Below are positions 45,391 to 54,939 of a DNA stretch of 64,000 nt, in pieces (position 1 is the stretch's first letter; every line of letters begins with the position of its first letter). The translations under genes and the position numbers were made by a program. The stretch is from Giardia muris (lineage: Eukaryota > Fornicata > Diplomonadida > Hexamitidae), in assembly GCA_006247105.1 (NCBI GenBank), contig CM016925.1, positions 2,542,001 through 2,606,000 on the forward strand. The letters run 5' to 3'. The notes under the pieces were generated by a model that made no database searches, was not told the origin of the DNA, and was given only the letters and a program-made list of their open reading frames with translations.

Positions 45391-46809
45391 TTACATAGAG
45401 ATCTGCACGCCCTCTTTAGCAAACTCCTCGTAGATCTTTACGAGAGAGGTTGCCGCCAAAAGAATCCCTGAGCCGGAGCCAACCGCGCCAAAGATGTCTG
45501 CGACAAGGCTGAGGCATCCAAGGATGACGCCTCCCGTGACAGCCGCGACGGGTATGTATCTATTCAGCTCGCGTTGCATGGCTCCTTTGATGGAATGACC
45601 TGGCATGCACCAGCCCTGAGATTCAAGCATATCGGCGACTTCCTTTGGGCCTTCTCCGGAGAAGTTGATCCAGACCTTCGAGATAAGCCCACTAAAGCTG
45701 ACAATGGCAATGGAGTGTAGAATTGTATGGAGGGGATGGAGAAGCGCACTCCTGAAGGAGTATGGGGCGGCAAGGACCCAAGCAAGCCCGCCCGTCGGGA
45801 CCGCTTGTCCAGGACGAGACTCAAGCTCCCTCCAGGTACCAAGCGCGGCTGTGAATATGGAGTTTCCGAATCTTCTCCAGAGCGCTTGAGAGACCATGAA
45901 AACGTTTGAGGTGATCGTCGAGAGAAGCATCATCGGGGTGGATGAGGCATAAAGAAGCTTGATTGGGAACTGCTGCTGGACGGATGGGCCAGCCTTCACA
46001 TGTTGAATGCGAAGGTTACGACGAACACCTTGAAGATAAATCGCTGCCAAGAAGACGCAAATCGTGGCGATGATGTTCATAAGGTTCGGGAGACCGTCAC
46101 GGAAGAAAGCAAGCCGTAAGGCTGTAAGCTTATTTGGTTCTGTCAGAAGATAATGTCCTGCGGCCAGGATCGCGCCTTCGAACTCACGCCCTCGTCCACG
46201 ATTAATCCGGAAGAAGGATAAGGACTTCCAGACGATGTTCTCGCAAACGTTGGCAGTGGTAAAGAGTGAGACACCGGAACCGACACCCCAGCCGTTCTCA
46301 AGCATCCCATCGAGGGTCTGAACCATGACAGATGCTAGAGTTAGTTGAAAAACAATCGCAATGGCGTTAATTATGCCAATTTGAGATACTGGACCGTAGA
46401 TACCCGCGACAACGTAAAGGGCGGCCTGGAGAAACGTGACAACCGTCCCGATGAGCGTCTGGACGCGTCCGTATGCGTTGGCCTCAGCCTCGTTGGCCCT
46501 ATCAAAGGGTAAGATCTTCGCAGACACGAGGATCTTCAAGAAGAACGACGCCGTGATGGATGGGCCGATCCCGAGCTCCATGAGGCTTCCTCGCTGCGAG
46601 GCGAAGACGGCACGGAGCCAATGAAGAGGGTCCTTACGGATCGAAGAGTGGATACCGTAGAGTGGGATCTGTGACGCGATAAGGTAGATCACGAGGGCGA
46701 GGAACGTGTAGAGGCACTTCTGCCCGAACTGCAAGGTCTTCGGAGCCTTATCCGTCCTTGGGAGGAGGCGTGCCCAGGGGTCCAAGACGCGCAGCCAGGC
46801 TGCTACCAT
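45391..46809 (-). CDS. SEC61A: Sec61 alpha, protein-conducting channel of the ER
   Basis: 472 residues, about ten membrane helices. Forms the translocon pore for secretory and membrane proteins. Seen: LRVLDPWARLLP at the N-terminus, the plug/TM2 region with SQIPLYGI, RGSLMELGIGPSITASFFLK, DGMLENGWGVGSGVSLF, RIQHVKAGPSVQQQFPIKLLYASSTPMML (cytosolic loop that contacts the ribosome) and GHSIKGAMQRELNRYIPVAA. All are standard for eukaryotic Sec61 alpha. The SLX4-like gene starts 4 nt after its stop. The upstream side is T-rich and shows a plus-strand ATG at 10-bp spacing. Confidence 0.95.
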   Translation of the reverse strand: MVAAWLRVLDPWARLLPRTDKAPKTLQFGQKCLYTFLALVIYLIASQIPLYGIHSSIRKDPLHWLRAVFASQRGSLMELGIGPSITASFFLKILVSAKILPFDRANEAEANAYGRVQTLIGTVVTFLQAALYVVAGIYGPVSQIGIINAIAIVFQLTLASVMVQTLDGMLENGWGVGSGVSLFTTANVCENIVWKSLSFFRINRGRGREFEGAILAAGHYLLTEPNKLTALRLAFFRDGLPNLMNIIATICVFLAAIYLQGVRRNLRIQHVKAGPSVQQQFPIKLLYASSTPMMLLSTITSNVFMVSQALWRRFGNSIFTAALGTWRELESRPGQAVPTGGLAWVLAAPYSFRSALLHPLHTILHSIAIVSFSGLISKVWINFSGEGPKEVADMLESQGWCMPGHSIKGAMQRELNRYIPVAAVTGGVILGCLSLVADIFGAVGSGSGILLAATSLVKIYEEFAKEGVQISM

Positions 46810-47034
46810 TTTTCATTCAATGGCTCAATACGATGATGACCATGTACCTTTACTCTATCGATACGTGTGAGTACATGAGATTTATTATATGGTCTCTGGT
46901 CTTGTCAGCATATGCGCCTGGTGCAAGTCTCTTTAGAAAAGGTGGTTTACTGGAAATGTTCCGATCTGATGTTCAACCATTCATACCATAAGAGAAAGGA
47001 TGAAGATGAAATCAAGTGGATTGACGAATTGAAA
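46810..47034. other. 225-nt spacer with unexplained short plus-strand frames
   Basis: It lies between the divergent Sec61 and ProRS genes. A plus ATG at 46820 sits exactly 10 bp from the Sec61 ATG behind TTTTCATTCA, the geometry of true divergent pairs here, but its frame stops after 16 codons (ends 46870). A second frame from 46833 to 46991 would give 52 residues with one hydrophobic segment (RFIIWSLVLSAYAPGASLF). The ProRS frame is itself open from 46912. A GT...CAG segment 46865-46908 (44 nt) would join the 46820 start to ProRS in frame, but has no Giardia-type splice motif. Confidence 0.3.
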
Positions 47035-48624
47035 ATGTCTGAGGCTCGCGACATCGCGCGTGAGAAGTCGAAGCAGCAGAAGCAAGCCATTCGAGGAGGA
47101 GACGTGACCTTCTACCTTCCAAAGACTCGGGATACGTTCGCTGACTGGTACGACGCAGTCATGGACGCCGCCGAGCTTGTTGATCGGCGTTACCCAGTCA
47201 AGGGGTGTATCGTCTTTCGTCCTTACGGCTTCTTCATGGAGAACGCCATCATGCGTATGTGCGAGGAGGAGTATGCGAAGCAAGGGATCGAGTTGGTCCT
47301 TTTCCCGACTGTGATTCCTGAGTCATATCTCAAGGCTGAGAGTGATCATATCAAAGGCTTTGAAGCTGAATGCTTTTGGGTTGAGAAGGGTGGACTTCAT
47401 CCTCTCGAGGAACGTCTTGCGCTCCGTCCGACGTCTGAGACCGCGATCTATTCCATGTTCGCGAAATGGGTTCGTTCTTATAAGGATCTTCCAATCAAGA
47501 TCAACCAAACCTGTACAATCTTCCGTCATGAGACGAAGAATACTAAACCGTTAATTCGTATCCGCGAGGTCCATTGGAACGAGGCACATTGCTGTCATCC
47601 AACAGCCGAGGAGGCGGTGGAACAGCTTGAAGCGTATTGGAAAGTCTATGATGCTATTACGGAAGGTGAGCTTTGTTTCAAGGGAATCAAACTTCAACGT
47701 GCTCCGTGGGACAAGTTTGCGGGTTCCGTCTATACAGAGGTACTTGACACAATCATGCCCTGTGGACGTGTTATTCAAGCTGCTAGCATCCATAACCTTG
47801 GGCAAGGGTTCAGTAAGGTCTTTGACATGACGTACACCAATAAGGATAATATTCAAGTTCATCCTTTCTTAACGTGCGCAGGGATCTCCACACGCGTTAT
47901 GGCATGCGCTCTCTCGATCCATGGGGATGAGAAGGGGCTTGTTCTTCCACCTCTCATCGCGCAATATCAAGTCGTCATCCTTCCAGTTGGCTGTGGTCGA
48001 AAGAACAATGAAGAGGCGGATCGACGTGTCATGGCCAAGGTTGAAGAGATCAGGTCGACGCTCGTGAACAAGCTGAAGCTGCGCGTCCACGTCGATACGA
48101 ACACGTCGATGAGCATTGGGGAGAAGCTTTACTATTACGAGGTGAAGGGTGTCCCGCTCCGTATTGAGCTTGGAAATCGCGACCTCGAGAAGAACGAGTG
48201 TGTTCTTGTCGCTCGTGACCAAGGTAAGGATGGGAAGAAGAGCTTATCTCTTGATGAGGTCCTTTCTATCGCGTCCTCAACAACGGAGCACCACGAGCTA
48301 ATCTTGAAGAACGTTATCCTTGATGAGCTACTCGCATACAAGGCTCGTCTGGCTCAGCGTGCTCGTGAGTTTCATGAGTCGATGGTCTCCGAGGCGACGT
48401 CAATGGAAGAGATCGTTCGCATCATTAATGAGAAGGGTGGGGCCGTTCGTTTCCCCTTCTTTACCATCGGAGAAGACGGTAAGGAGTGGGATGATAAGTT
48501 ACGCGAGCAGTGTTCGGCGGAAATACGTGGATATTGGCCACGAGAAAAGGTCCCCGAAGGACTCAAGTGCGCACTCACCGGGAAGCCTGCAGTGTGTTAC
48601 ATGTACTGTGCAAAGGCCTATTAA
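47035..48624 (+). CDS. Prolyl-tRNA synthetase (eukaryotic/archaeal type)
   Basis: 529 residues from ATG 47035, which follows AATTGAAA; an in-frame ATG at 46912 would add 41 residues with a weak context. Class II synthetase charging tRNA-Pro. Seen: FADWYDAVMDAAEL near the N-terminus, LRPTSETAIYSMFAKWV, motif 2 FRHETKNTKPLIRIREVHWNEAH, FDMTYTNKDNIQVHPFLTCAGISTR, and motif 3 with GDEKGLVLPP. An anticodon-binding domain and the C-terminal zinc-like domain end in the final Tyr typical of the eukaryotic/archaeal form. No YbaK editing insertion between motifs 2 and 3. Stop overlaps AGTAAAT. Confidence 0.95.
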   Translation: MSEARDIAREKSKQQKQAIRGGDVTFYLPKTRDTFADWYDAVMDAAELVDRRYPVKGCIVFRPYGFFMENAIMRMCEEEYAKQGIELVLFPTVIPESYLKAESDHIKGFEAECFWVEKGGLHPLEERLALRPTSETAIYSMFAKWVRSYKDLPIKINQTCTIFRHETKNTKPLIRIREVHWNEAHCCHPTAEEAVEQLEAYWKVYDAITEGELCFKGIKLQRAPWDKFAGSVYTEVLDTIMPCGRVIQAASIHNLGQGFSKVFDMTYTNKDNIQVHPFLTCAGISTRVMACALSIHGDEKGLVLPPLIAQYQVVILPVGCGRKNNEEADRRVMAKVEEIRSTLVNKLKLRVHVDTNTSMSIGEKLYYYEVKGVPLRIELGNRDLEKNECVLVARDQGKDGKKSLSLDEVLSIASSTTEHHELILKNVILDELLAYKARLAQRAREFHESMVSEATSMEEIVRIINEKGGAVRFPFFTIGEDGKEWDDKLREQCSAEIRGYWPREKVPEGLKCALTGKPAVCYMYCAKAY

Positions 48625-48630
48625 GTAAAT
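48624..48630 (+). terminator. Candidate poly(A) signal AGTAAAT at the ProRS stop
   Basis: Perfect AGTRAAY match whose first base is the last base of TAA 48622-48624. The following 160 nt to the next gene hold no frame or RNA gene that I can recognise. Confidence 0.55.
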
Positions 48631-48793
48631 ATGAATAGACATATCCCTATCTGGCGCTCGGCTCTGAACTCAGATAGCGGCAGTGCGCATGCCGTCCCAT
48701 CAAGTTTCCACTAGTAACCCAGATGCGTGTCTAGTTGATCCTTGAAACGACATATGTCATGAATTCTGATTTGCTATTATTAAAAAAACAGCT

Positions 48794-51700
48794 ATGCAGC
48801 AGGTGCTGTTGGCACTGCTCTTTATCTTCGTCTTTGGGGAAGCCGATTCCAGTTTCGTCATCATCAATGATCAGGATGGCCTACGCAGGATCTCGGAAAA
48901 TCCTACTGGCTTTTTCCGTCTCGGTGCTGACATCAACCTTGCTGGAACCTGGACCCCGATCCCTAATAATTTTTCTGGCGTCATCGACGGTAATGGGTAT
49001 TCGATCAGAAATATTGCCCTTGCATCAAGTGTTGAAAACTCCATAGGGTTTTTCACATCTCTTTACAGGGCACAGCTCTACGATATCACCTTCGAATTCA
49101 ATACCGACCTCATTCTGAGTGATGACACATCCGTGACAAGAAGGGTCGGTGGGATTGCTGGAATTGCCATCGAATCGACCTTCTATCTTGTTAAGGTCAC
49201 TGGAAGCTTGAGTGTAACTCATACAGGCACTACTAACGCGGGAGCGTCCGCCTTCCCATCGTTGGACGTGGGCGGTGCCTTGGGCGACTACAATTGTAAG
49301 GACGTTTCAGGCTCCGGAATTTATAGCGATGTAGAGCTTTCCGTTCGAGCCGTCAGTGGGAGTATGCATAGGCATATAGACGTCGGCGGGATTGCTGGCT
49401 ATATCACCGGATTCCACGGCTTCACTGACCTCTTCCCTGGGACCAAGAGCACAGTAACTGTTACTGCAGATACGGTTAACGGTTCCCTGGCAGTGGGAGG
49501 CGCTTTCGGTTACCTCTACTCCCTTGCCTACTATCACTACGGCGTCGGCAGTAGTAAGTCTGTCAAGGCTAGTATTACTAAGGGGAATGCGTACGTTGGT
49601 GGTCTTGTTGGACTCGGATCCGTCCTACAGCGTCTGGATAGTGCTGTTGAGGCTGTTGAGTGCACTGCACATGAGAGTGCTTCATGTTATGTTGGAGGGG
49701 TCGTTGGTGGGCTCAAGGGTGTAAGCACCAAATCCATGCCTTCAACGGATCTGCGAACTCCTAACGAAAGCACGATGATCCGTTGCAAGGGCCTTGGCAA
49801 TTGTAGTGCTGGAGGGGTGATAGGTACCTTGGAACTCAACGATATCTCTCGTTGCGTCTCATATGCCGGCGTTTATGGGCATGGTACTGGGTATGTTTCC
49901 CTCGGAGGCATTGTCGGATACCTCCGAGGTAGTCGCGTCTTCGATTCCTACAGCTACGCCCATCGTATTGATGGGAATCAAGAGGAAGGCACTAACGGGG
50001 CACAGGTGAAGGGGATGCGCATCGGCGGTCTTATTGGGACCCTGATGCACCACCCGGACGATCCCTATACGCTAATCAGTAATAACTACGTTGATGTCAC
50101 GTCCTTCAATGCTGTACCCTATGGCTGGATTGGGGTTGGTGGCCTGATTGGATATGCCTTTTCGGAGAGCAATGACGTTAGAGATGTTGGAGGTGAGGTC
50201 TATGACTGCGCTGTCAAGCTGGGGAACATTACTATCACAGCAAACAGTACGGCCGCTGATATTTCTGTTTCTCGGATCTATGCCGGTGGCATTGTTGGGT
50301 CAGGCTTCGCTCTAAGTATCCACGATAGTTACGTCACGTACGACACTATTAATGTGACGGGCCATTCGGATCAAGTGTTGGCCGGAGGAATTGCTGGTAC
50401 TCTATCCCTTGGTGGGGTTGCTCAGTCCTTCGCAGTGGGTAAGACCTTGATTGTTAAGACGAACCGAATTAATGACACGATTGGCACAGTGGTAACCGCG
50501 GCTGGAGGGATAGCTGGGAAGCTGAGCTCCAGCTTCATCCGTTCCACATATACTACAACCGACACTCTTGAAGTTTCGGGTAACTCAAAGAACTCATCCA
50601 GCGTCGGCGGTCTTGTTGGACTATTTGATGGTAGTTCCTCCTCTGTTTCGTTAAGTTATTCTGTAACCAAGTCTCTTATCCTTAGCGTTACGAACTCGAC
50701 TCTGGGTGCTGTTGGAGGCTTAATAGGTCTATCTCCGGAAGGGGATAGCGCGCCATATGGCATCGTCAAGTCTTGGGCCAGCGCTAACATCAGTATTTTA
50801 TCATGGACTCCAGTCGGTTCCGACACCCTTGCCGCCGGTGGATTTATTGGCCAGGTAGCCAACAATATGACTATGAGGAACTGTTATGTCGAAGGTCAAA
50901 TTAACAACAGCGTTGGAAGTACAACTTCCACTTCTATGAACATTGGGACCTTCACTGGAGTGTTTAATAACACTTTGAGGGTCGATCACTCGATATCGAC
51001 GGTCACTTATATAAGTACTAGCGACAAACCGAAGATCAAGTGGTATGGGAAAGAACTGACCGGGACGACGAGCTCTGTTCCTTTCAAGGCTTGTCTCTAT
51101 GCAACTTCTAGTGGAGTGGAATATTCAGACAGTGACACATACTACGGAACAATTGAGAAAACTGGTACAACCCCTCGTAATTGCGCTATTCAAGGCTACA
51201 CTCTCGATAGTTTAAAGAGTGATGCAACATACCAAAATACAACGTTAGGCAAGGACTCCTTCTATAACTTCACGGGTGGAATCTGGGCGAAGGAGGCCAG
51301 TAAGCTCCCGCATCTCACAGCTGTTCCGTATCTTCTCTCCCGCGACGACGCGTCTAGTAAGGCGTATGAGGTTACATACGACAAGTCCTGTACCAAGGCT
51401 GACTGCTGGTTCGTGGCGTCTGGAACTGATCCCAACAAGAAGTTCACGAGCGATTGGAAGACGCTTTCCGATTTTGAAGGTCGTCTTGCCTTAAAGAAGA
51501 CACTCACGCCGTGTGGTCCTAATACGCTCTGTAAGGCCACTATGCCCACTCCTGGGAACCTTGTATGCGGTGATAGCGCGCAAGGTGACCGGTGCAACGA
51601 GTGTAAGAACGGTGACTTCTGTTCCGGCCATGGTACTTGTAGGCATGGAAAGTGTGTTTGTAATCCAGGATTCGGGGGTCCCGATTGTAGCGTTGCTTAT

Positions 51701-52117
51701 TGTAGGACTTCTGCTGAGGGCCTTTGTGGAGGAGGGGCGAGCATATGTACCCCTATTGTCGGTGTTTATACCTGCTCCTGTGGCCATGGATTCTTCAAGT
51801 ACGAGAACGTCTGCATTCGCTCGCCTGCGGCACTCTCACTTGAACCGATTGGTGACTCCATCGATAACAATGGAGGTGTAACCTATGCCAAAAACGTCAG
51901 TAAGACAAATCTGGCACTAGTTATCGTATTTTCTATCCTCCTGATAGCGAGCGTTGCAGCAATTGCCACGTTCACCACTCTCATGTGTTGCAACAAGCAA
52001 CCTAGTAAGGGTAAGTCCGGAAGTGTCATGAAGCGCGGCTACTCATCGTATGTGTCAATCAGTCAAACGAGCCGTGCGGGGTCTAACGAGCGTATTTCCC
52101 TCCTGGACGCGATATAG
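48794..52117 (+). CDS. Type I surface protein: GLUG repeats plus EGF-like stalk
   Basis: 1107 residues. Signal peptide (QVLLALLFIFVFGEADS), then about 800 residues with regularly spaced GLUG-like motifs (VGGIAGIA, VGGLVGLG, SAGGVIGTL, LGGIVGYL, VGGLIGYA, AGGIVGSG, VGGLVGLF), each followed by strands rich in Ser/Thr and N-glycosylation sites. Near residues 925-1000 come two EGF-like modules (CSGHGTCRHGKCVCNPGFGG, then CSCGHGFF). One membrane helix (about 1035-1058) and a tail with RGYSSYVSISQTSR follow. The C-terminal half resembles the EGF-like surface protein at 34-38 kb, while the ectodomain resembles the GLUG protein at 25.7 kb. Likely a surface adhesin or coat protein. Start behind TTAAAAAAACAGCT. 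Confidence 0.8.
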   Translation: MQQVLLALLFIFVFGEADSSFVIINDQDGLRRISENPTGFFRLGADINLAGTWTPIPNNFSGVIDGNGYSIRNIALASSVENSIGFFTSLYRAQLYDITFEFNTDLILSDDTSVTRRVGGIAGIAIESTFYLVKVTGSLSVTHTGTTNAGASAFPSLDVGGALGDYNCKDVSGSGIYSDVELSVRAVSGSMHRHIDVGGIAGYITGFHGFTDLFPGTKSTVTVTADTVNGSLAVGGAFGYLYSLAYYHYGVGSSKSVKASITKGNAYVGGLVGLGSVLQRLDSAVEAVECTAHESASCYVGGVVGGLKGVSTKSMPSTDLRTPNESTMIRCKGLGNCSAGGVIGTLELNDISRCVSYAGVYGHGTGYVSLGGIVGYLRGSRVFDSYSYAHRIDGNQEEGTNGAQVKGMRIGGLIGTLMHHPDDPYTLISNNYVDVTSFNAVPYGWIGVGGLIGYAFSESNDVRDVGGEVYDCAVKLGNITITANSTAADISVSRIYAGGIVGSGFALSIHDSYVTYDTINVTGHSDQVLAGGIAGTLSLGGVAQSFAVGKTLIVKTNRINDTIGTVVTAAGGIAGKLSSSFIRSTYTTTDTLEVSGNSKNSSSVGGLVGLFDGSSSSVSLSYSVTKSLILSVTNSTLGAVGGLIGLSPEGDSAPYGIVKSWASANISILSWTPVGSDTLAAGGFIGQVANNMTMRNCYVEGQINNSVGSTTSTSMNIGTFTGVFNNTLRVDHSISTVTYISTSDKPKIKWYGKELTGTTSSVPFKACLYATSSGVEYSDSDTYYGTIEKTGTTPRNCAIQGYTLDSLKSDATYQNTTLGKDSFYNFTGGIWAKEASKLPHLTAVPYLLSRDDASSKAYEVTYDKSCTKADCWFVASGTDPNKKFTSDWKTLSDFEGRLALKKTLTPCGPNTLCKATMPTPGNLVCGDSAQGDRCNECKNGDFCSGHGTCRHGKCVCNPGFGGPDCSVAYCRTSAEGLCGGGASICTPIVGVYTCSCGHGFFKYENVCIRSPAALSLEPIGDSIDNNGGVTYAKNVSKTNLALVIVFSILLIASVAAIATFTTLMCCNKQPSKGKSGSVMKRGYSSYVSISQTSRAGSNERISLLDAI

Positions 52118-52135
52118 GATAAATCCAGTTCCCAT

Positions 52136-53227
52136 TCACTTCTTATATTTCGAGGGGTCGGGTGGGACGTACGCAGGAGTTTTGATGACCCGACTGGATC
52201 CACAGCCTAATGATCCAATCGATTGACTTGGAGAGCCGTAATGATCAGATCTGACAGAAGTGCTAGAGATCCCGGAGTTGGTCGTAGGTGAGTTATGTAA
52301 TAGGTCTGATGGCTGCATTTGACTGAGCTTTTCCTGATTAAGCTTAAAGTCCATGGGGACATTCGAACCAGTAATCCCTATGGATTGAAGAACTGCTTGG
52401 ACACGCCTATGTGCAAGGAGGTCATGGGCAGAATAGCGGCACTGCGGATCTTTCTGAAGGAGGGAGGTGATGACCTCACGAAGGTCTGCACTATAGTTCC
52501 CTCCTATTTTTGGGATAGGCGAGTTGCAGGCGAGCTCCCTAATCCCCTCGATCGTAGTCGCAACATATGGAGGAGAGAAAGTACACATCTCATATAGGAT
52601 GCAGCCGAGGGACCAGAGGTCGACCTTCTCCGTGTACTCCTTTCCAGTGAGGAGCTCAGGAGCAGCATACAGTGGGGTAAAGGCCATAGTTGTGGCCACA
52701 TTCCCAGTGGCTAAGGGACGACAAAGGTTGAAGTCGCACAGTTTGTAAACGCTCCCCGAGGCGACCATTATGTTAGCAGGCTTAAGGTCGCGATGGATGA
52801 TCTTTTGCGAGAACTCTTGTTTGAAAGGACGATGCATGTAGTCCAAGGCGTGGGCAACCATAGCGAGGACTGCCCATATATGATCTTCATCGAGCGGGGT
52901 CTTAGCGCGCTTCCTTCTCGTGATGAACTGCTGGAGATCTCCATTCGGGCAATACTCCATAACGATGTGCATCACCCTACTATCCTTGTCGTCAAAGACG
53001 TCAAGGTACTTCACAAGGAAGGGATTTGATAGCTTCGGGATGAGGCGAACTTCCTCATACATGGCGTCGACACTAGAGGGAGGGAAGCAGCCATAATCAA
53101 GCTCCTTGATAGCAACCACCTCACCGGTGCGTTTGGACTTTCCCTTGAAAACGCGACCGAAGGCACCGTTCCCCAACAGCTCCATCACTTGGTATTGCCT
53201 TTCGAGATCGGGATTGGTAGTCATCAT
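52136..53227 (-). CDS. NEK-family protein kinase, DFG replaced by DFN
   Basis: 363 residues from ATG 53227 (ATGATG). NIMA-related Ser/Thr kinase; this family is greatly expanded in Giardia and acts on flagella, disc and mitosis. Seen: GNGAFGRVFKG (Gly loop), VAIKEL (Lys), MEYCPNGDL, HRDLKPANIM (about 147), then DFNLCRP (about 163) instead of DFG, APELL, and DLWSLGCILYEM. The catalytic Lys and both Asp are present, so activity is possible, unlike most Giardia NEKs. The change to DFN at the Gly position may alter activation-loop switching. The C-terminal about 90 residues are Ser-rich and basic. No ankyrin repeats are fused here. Ankyrin genes lie next to it. Confidence 0.9.
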   Translation of the reverse strand: MMTTNPDLERQYQVMELLGNGAFGRVFKGKSKRTGEVVAIKELDYGCFPPSSVDAMYEEVRLIPKLSNPFLVKYLDVFDDKDSRVMHIVMEYCPNGDLQQFITRRKRAKTPLDEDHIWAVLAMVAHALDYMHRPFKQEFSQKIIHRDLKPANIMVASGSVYKLCDFNLCRPLATGNVATTMAFTPLYAAPELLTGKEYTEKVDLWSLGCILYEMCTFSPPYVATTIEGIRELACNSPIPKIGGNYSADLREVITSLLQKDPQCRYSAHDLLAHRRVQAVLQSIGITGSNVPMDFKLNQEKLSQMQPSDLLHNSPTTNSGISSTSVRSDHYGSPSQSIGSLGCGSSRVIKTPAYVPPDPSKYKK

Positions 53228-53252
53228 TTGGGAAATCTTTTTTCCTGGGGAT

Positions 53253-54929
53253 TCACTCAAAAGAGATAGAGACGATGGATTCCACGCGGACCTGGCAGTA
53301 GGGGCAACGCCGGTTCAATGTCTGAATACATTCTGCGCAAACGCACATGTGACGGCAAGGAAGAAGGACGCTATGAGCAGGGCGGTCTATACAGACGCAG
53401 CACTGCATGTCGTGGACCTCAAGGGTAGTCTCTTCAAGGATTCCGAGGACGGTATCGATTGCTTGGGTGACAGGGAGATGAAAGTCGGCGCAGAAGAAGG
53501 TATCTCCAACCGCATCAATGATAGCCATGACAAGTGGTCTCACAGATGCTGCATCGGCAGAGTACTGGTCAACGAAGTGTGAGAGGCCGCGGAAGAAGTC
53601 GAGGGTCGCCGCGCAGTATGCGGGGTGTGTCCTACAAAGGCTTTCGTAAAGAAGAATATAAGTGGGAGAGAAGTACAAGCCCTGGCAGTAATCGAGAGCG
53701 CGATGGCCCGTCCCATCCAACAGCCAGACATCATCCTTCAATAGCTGGACAGCATCATCGTGCCCAAATGCAACGGCATACGTCAGCGCGCTATATCCAT
53801 CACGGTTCAGAAGCTTCCCCTCTGTTGGGATTAGGAGACTCAGAATTGGGAGGTGGTTGAGAGCTATGGCGTAGTTGATCGCATACATCCCCGCCTGATT
53901 CCGATGCCCACACTGCGTATCCTTTAACATCTCGACAACGTCAATATAACCAGCCTTGACAGCTTGGATGAGCGTAGTATCTCCCGTCTCCGAATCGAGT
54001 TCTCCACCCAAGTGGCCGGCAACCAGCAACCGAATGTGATTCGAGTTCTGCTGCTGGGCATAGTACATGGGGCCATGGCCCTTCTTATCGAGTAGGTCGC
54101 GCTCAAGGTTTATCAGAAAGCAGACACACTGTTCCTTCTCCTTATGGATCGCATGTAACAAGGCCGTCCGTCCCTCATCATCCTGCATCCTTGCTTCCAT
54201 GGGTGCCAGCAGCTCTACGATGGGGAGATGGCCATCCATAGCCGCGTACATTAATGCTGTCTGACCCTTCTTTGTCACACTTCTTCCAAGACTCGGGCTT
54301 AAAATCTGGACGATCTTCGTAGAACCATTTCGTGCCGCAAGATGCAGCCCAGTCTCCCCCGTGGCAATCGCGATGTGACCTTCCTTTTCGATCAATCTCT
54401 CAACGAGTCGAGTATTCCCAGCGTCGCAGGCGCAGAGAAACGCACATTCCTGGTTCGGAGTTACTATTCCGACTTCGAAAGGGAGGAGTTCGAGGGCAGC
54501 GGAGGTAGCGTTGCGCCATACGGCATACATCAAGGCTGTCCAGCCATTGCAATCCACCTTTCCCGCCTCATCGATGAGGTCCTGGATGACCTCCGTCTGA
54601 TTATGTGCTGCAGCATGCATGAGAGCCGTTTGGCCATTATTCCGCCTCATGCAAAGCTGATAAGGTTTGAGTAGGCCTACCAGCTCTCGATGGCCATGCT
54701 CCGCGGCAATCATCAGAGCCGTCTTCCCATTGGAGTCCACTATTTCACGCTCATGTTCCAAAAGAAGACGGACGACCTCGACGTTATTGTCATGGCACGC
54801 CATCATGAGCGCAGTCGCGCCGAAGACATCGTCGCGAGACCCGGCGAACTTCGGCAGATTCTCGCTGATGATGTTGAGGATCCCTGCACGACAAGCGTTG
54901 AACCATGAGAACTTATCCTCGAGTTCCAT
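53253..54929 (-). CDS. Ankyrin-repeat protein with C-terminal RING finger
   Basis: 558 residues from ATG 54929. Residues about 1-420 hold a dozen or so ankyrin repeats (NGKTALMIAAEHGH, NNGQTALMHAAAHN, KGQTALMYAAMDGH, EGRTALLHAIHKE). The last about 55 residues form a C3HC4 RING: CCVCIDRPAHSVLLPCRHMCVC, then CIQTL and RRCPYC. This pairing is known from Giardia and other eukaryotes and suggests an E3 ubiquitin ligase with the ankyrins picking substrates; the substrate is unknown. Its start is 10 bp from the divergent gene at 54940, and its stop is 25 nt upstream of the NEK start on the same strand. Confidence 0.9.
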   Translation of the reverse strand: MELEDKFSWFNACRAGILNIISENLPKFAGSRDDVFGATALMMACHDNNVEVVRLLLEHEREIVDSNGKTALMIAAEHGHRELVGLLKPYQLCMRRNNGQTALMHAAAHNQTEVIQDLIDEAGKVDCNGWTALMYAVWRNATSAALELLPFEVGIVTPNQECAFLCACDAGNTRLVERLIEKEGHIAIATGETGLHLAARNGSTKIVQILSPSLGRSVTKKGQTALMYAAMDGHLPIVELLAPMEARMQDDEGRTALLHAIHKEKEQCVCFLINLERDLLDKKGHGPMYYAQQQNSNHIRLLVAGHLGGELDSETGDTTLIQAVKAGYIDVVEMLKDTQCGHRNQAGMYAINYAIALNHLPILSLLIPTEGKLLNRDGYSALTYAVAFGHDDAVQLLKDDVWLLDGTGHRALDYCQGLYFSPTYILLYESLCRTHPAYCAATLDFFRGLSHFVDQYSADAASVRPLVMAIIDAVGDTFFCADFHLPVTQAIDTVLGILEETTLEVHDMQCCVCIDRPAHSVLLPCRHMCVCAECIQTLNRRCPYCQVRVESIVSISFE

Positions 54930-54939
54930 TCTATTATAA
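54930..54939. promoter_or_regulatory. 10-bp shared divergent start region
   Basis: TCTATTATAA is the only DNA between the ATG of the ankyrin-RING gene (minus, 54929) and that of the next gene (plus, 54940). It is nine-tenths A/T and almost palindromic in composition, as expected for a two-way initiator. Confidence 0.6.

Noticed and set aside
48647..48677. Inverted repeat CTATCTG/CAGATAG with a 17-nt loop after ProRS
   Set aside because: Only 7 bp of stem. Eukaryotic genes do not use such hairpins as terminators, and a chance match is likely. A snRNA or snoRNA was considered but no box motifs were seen.
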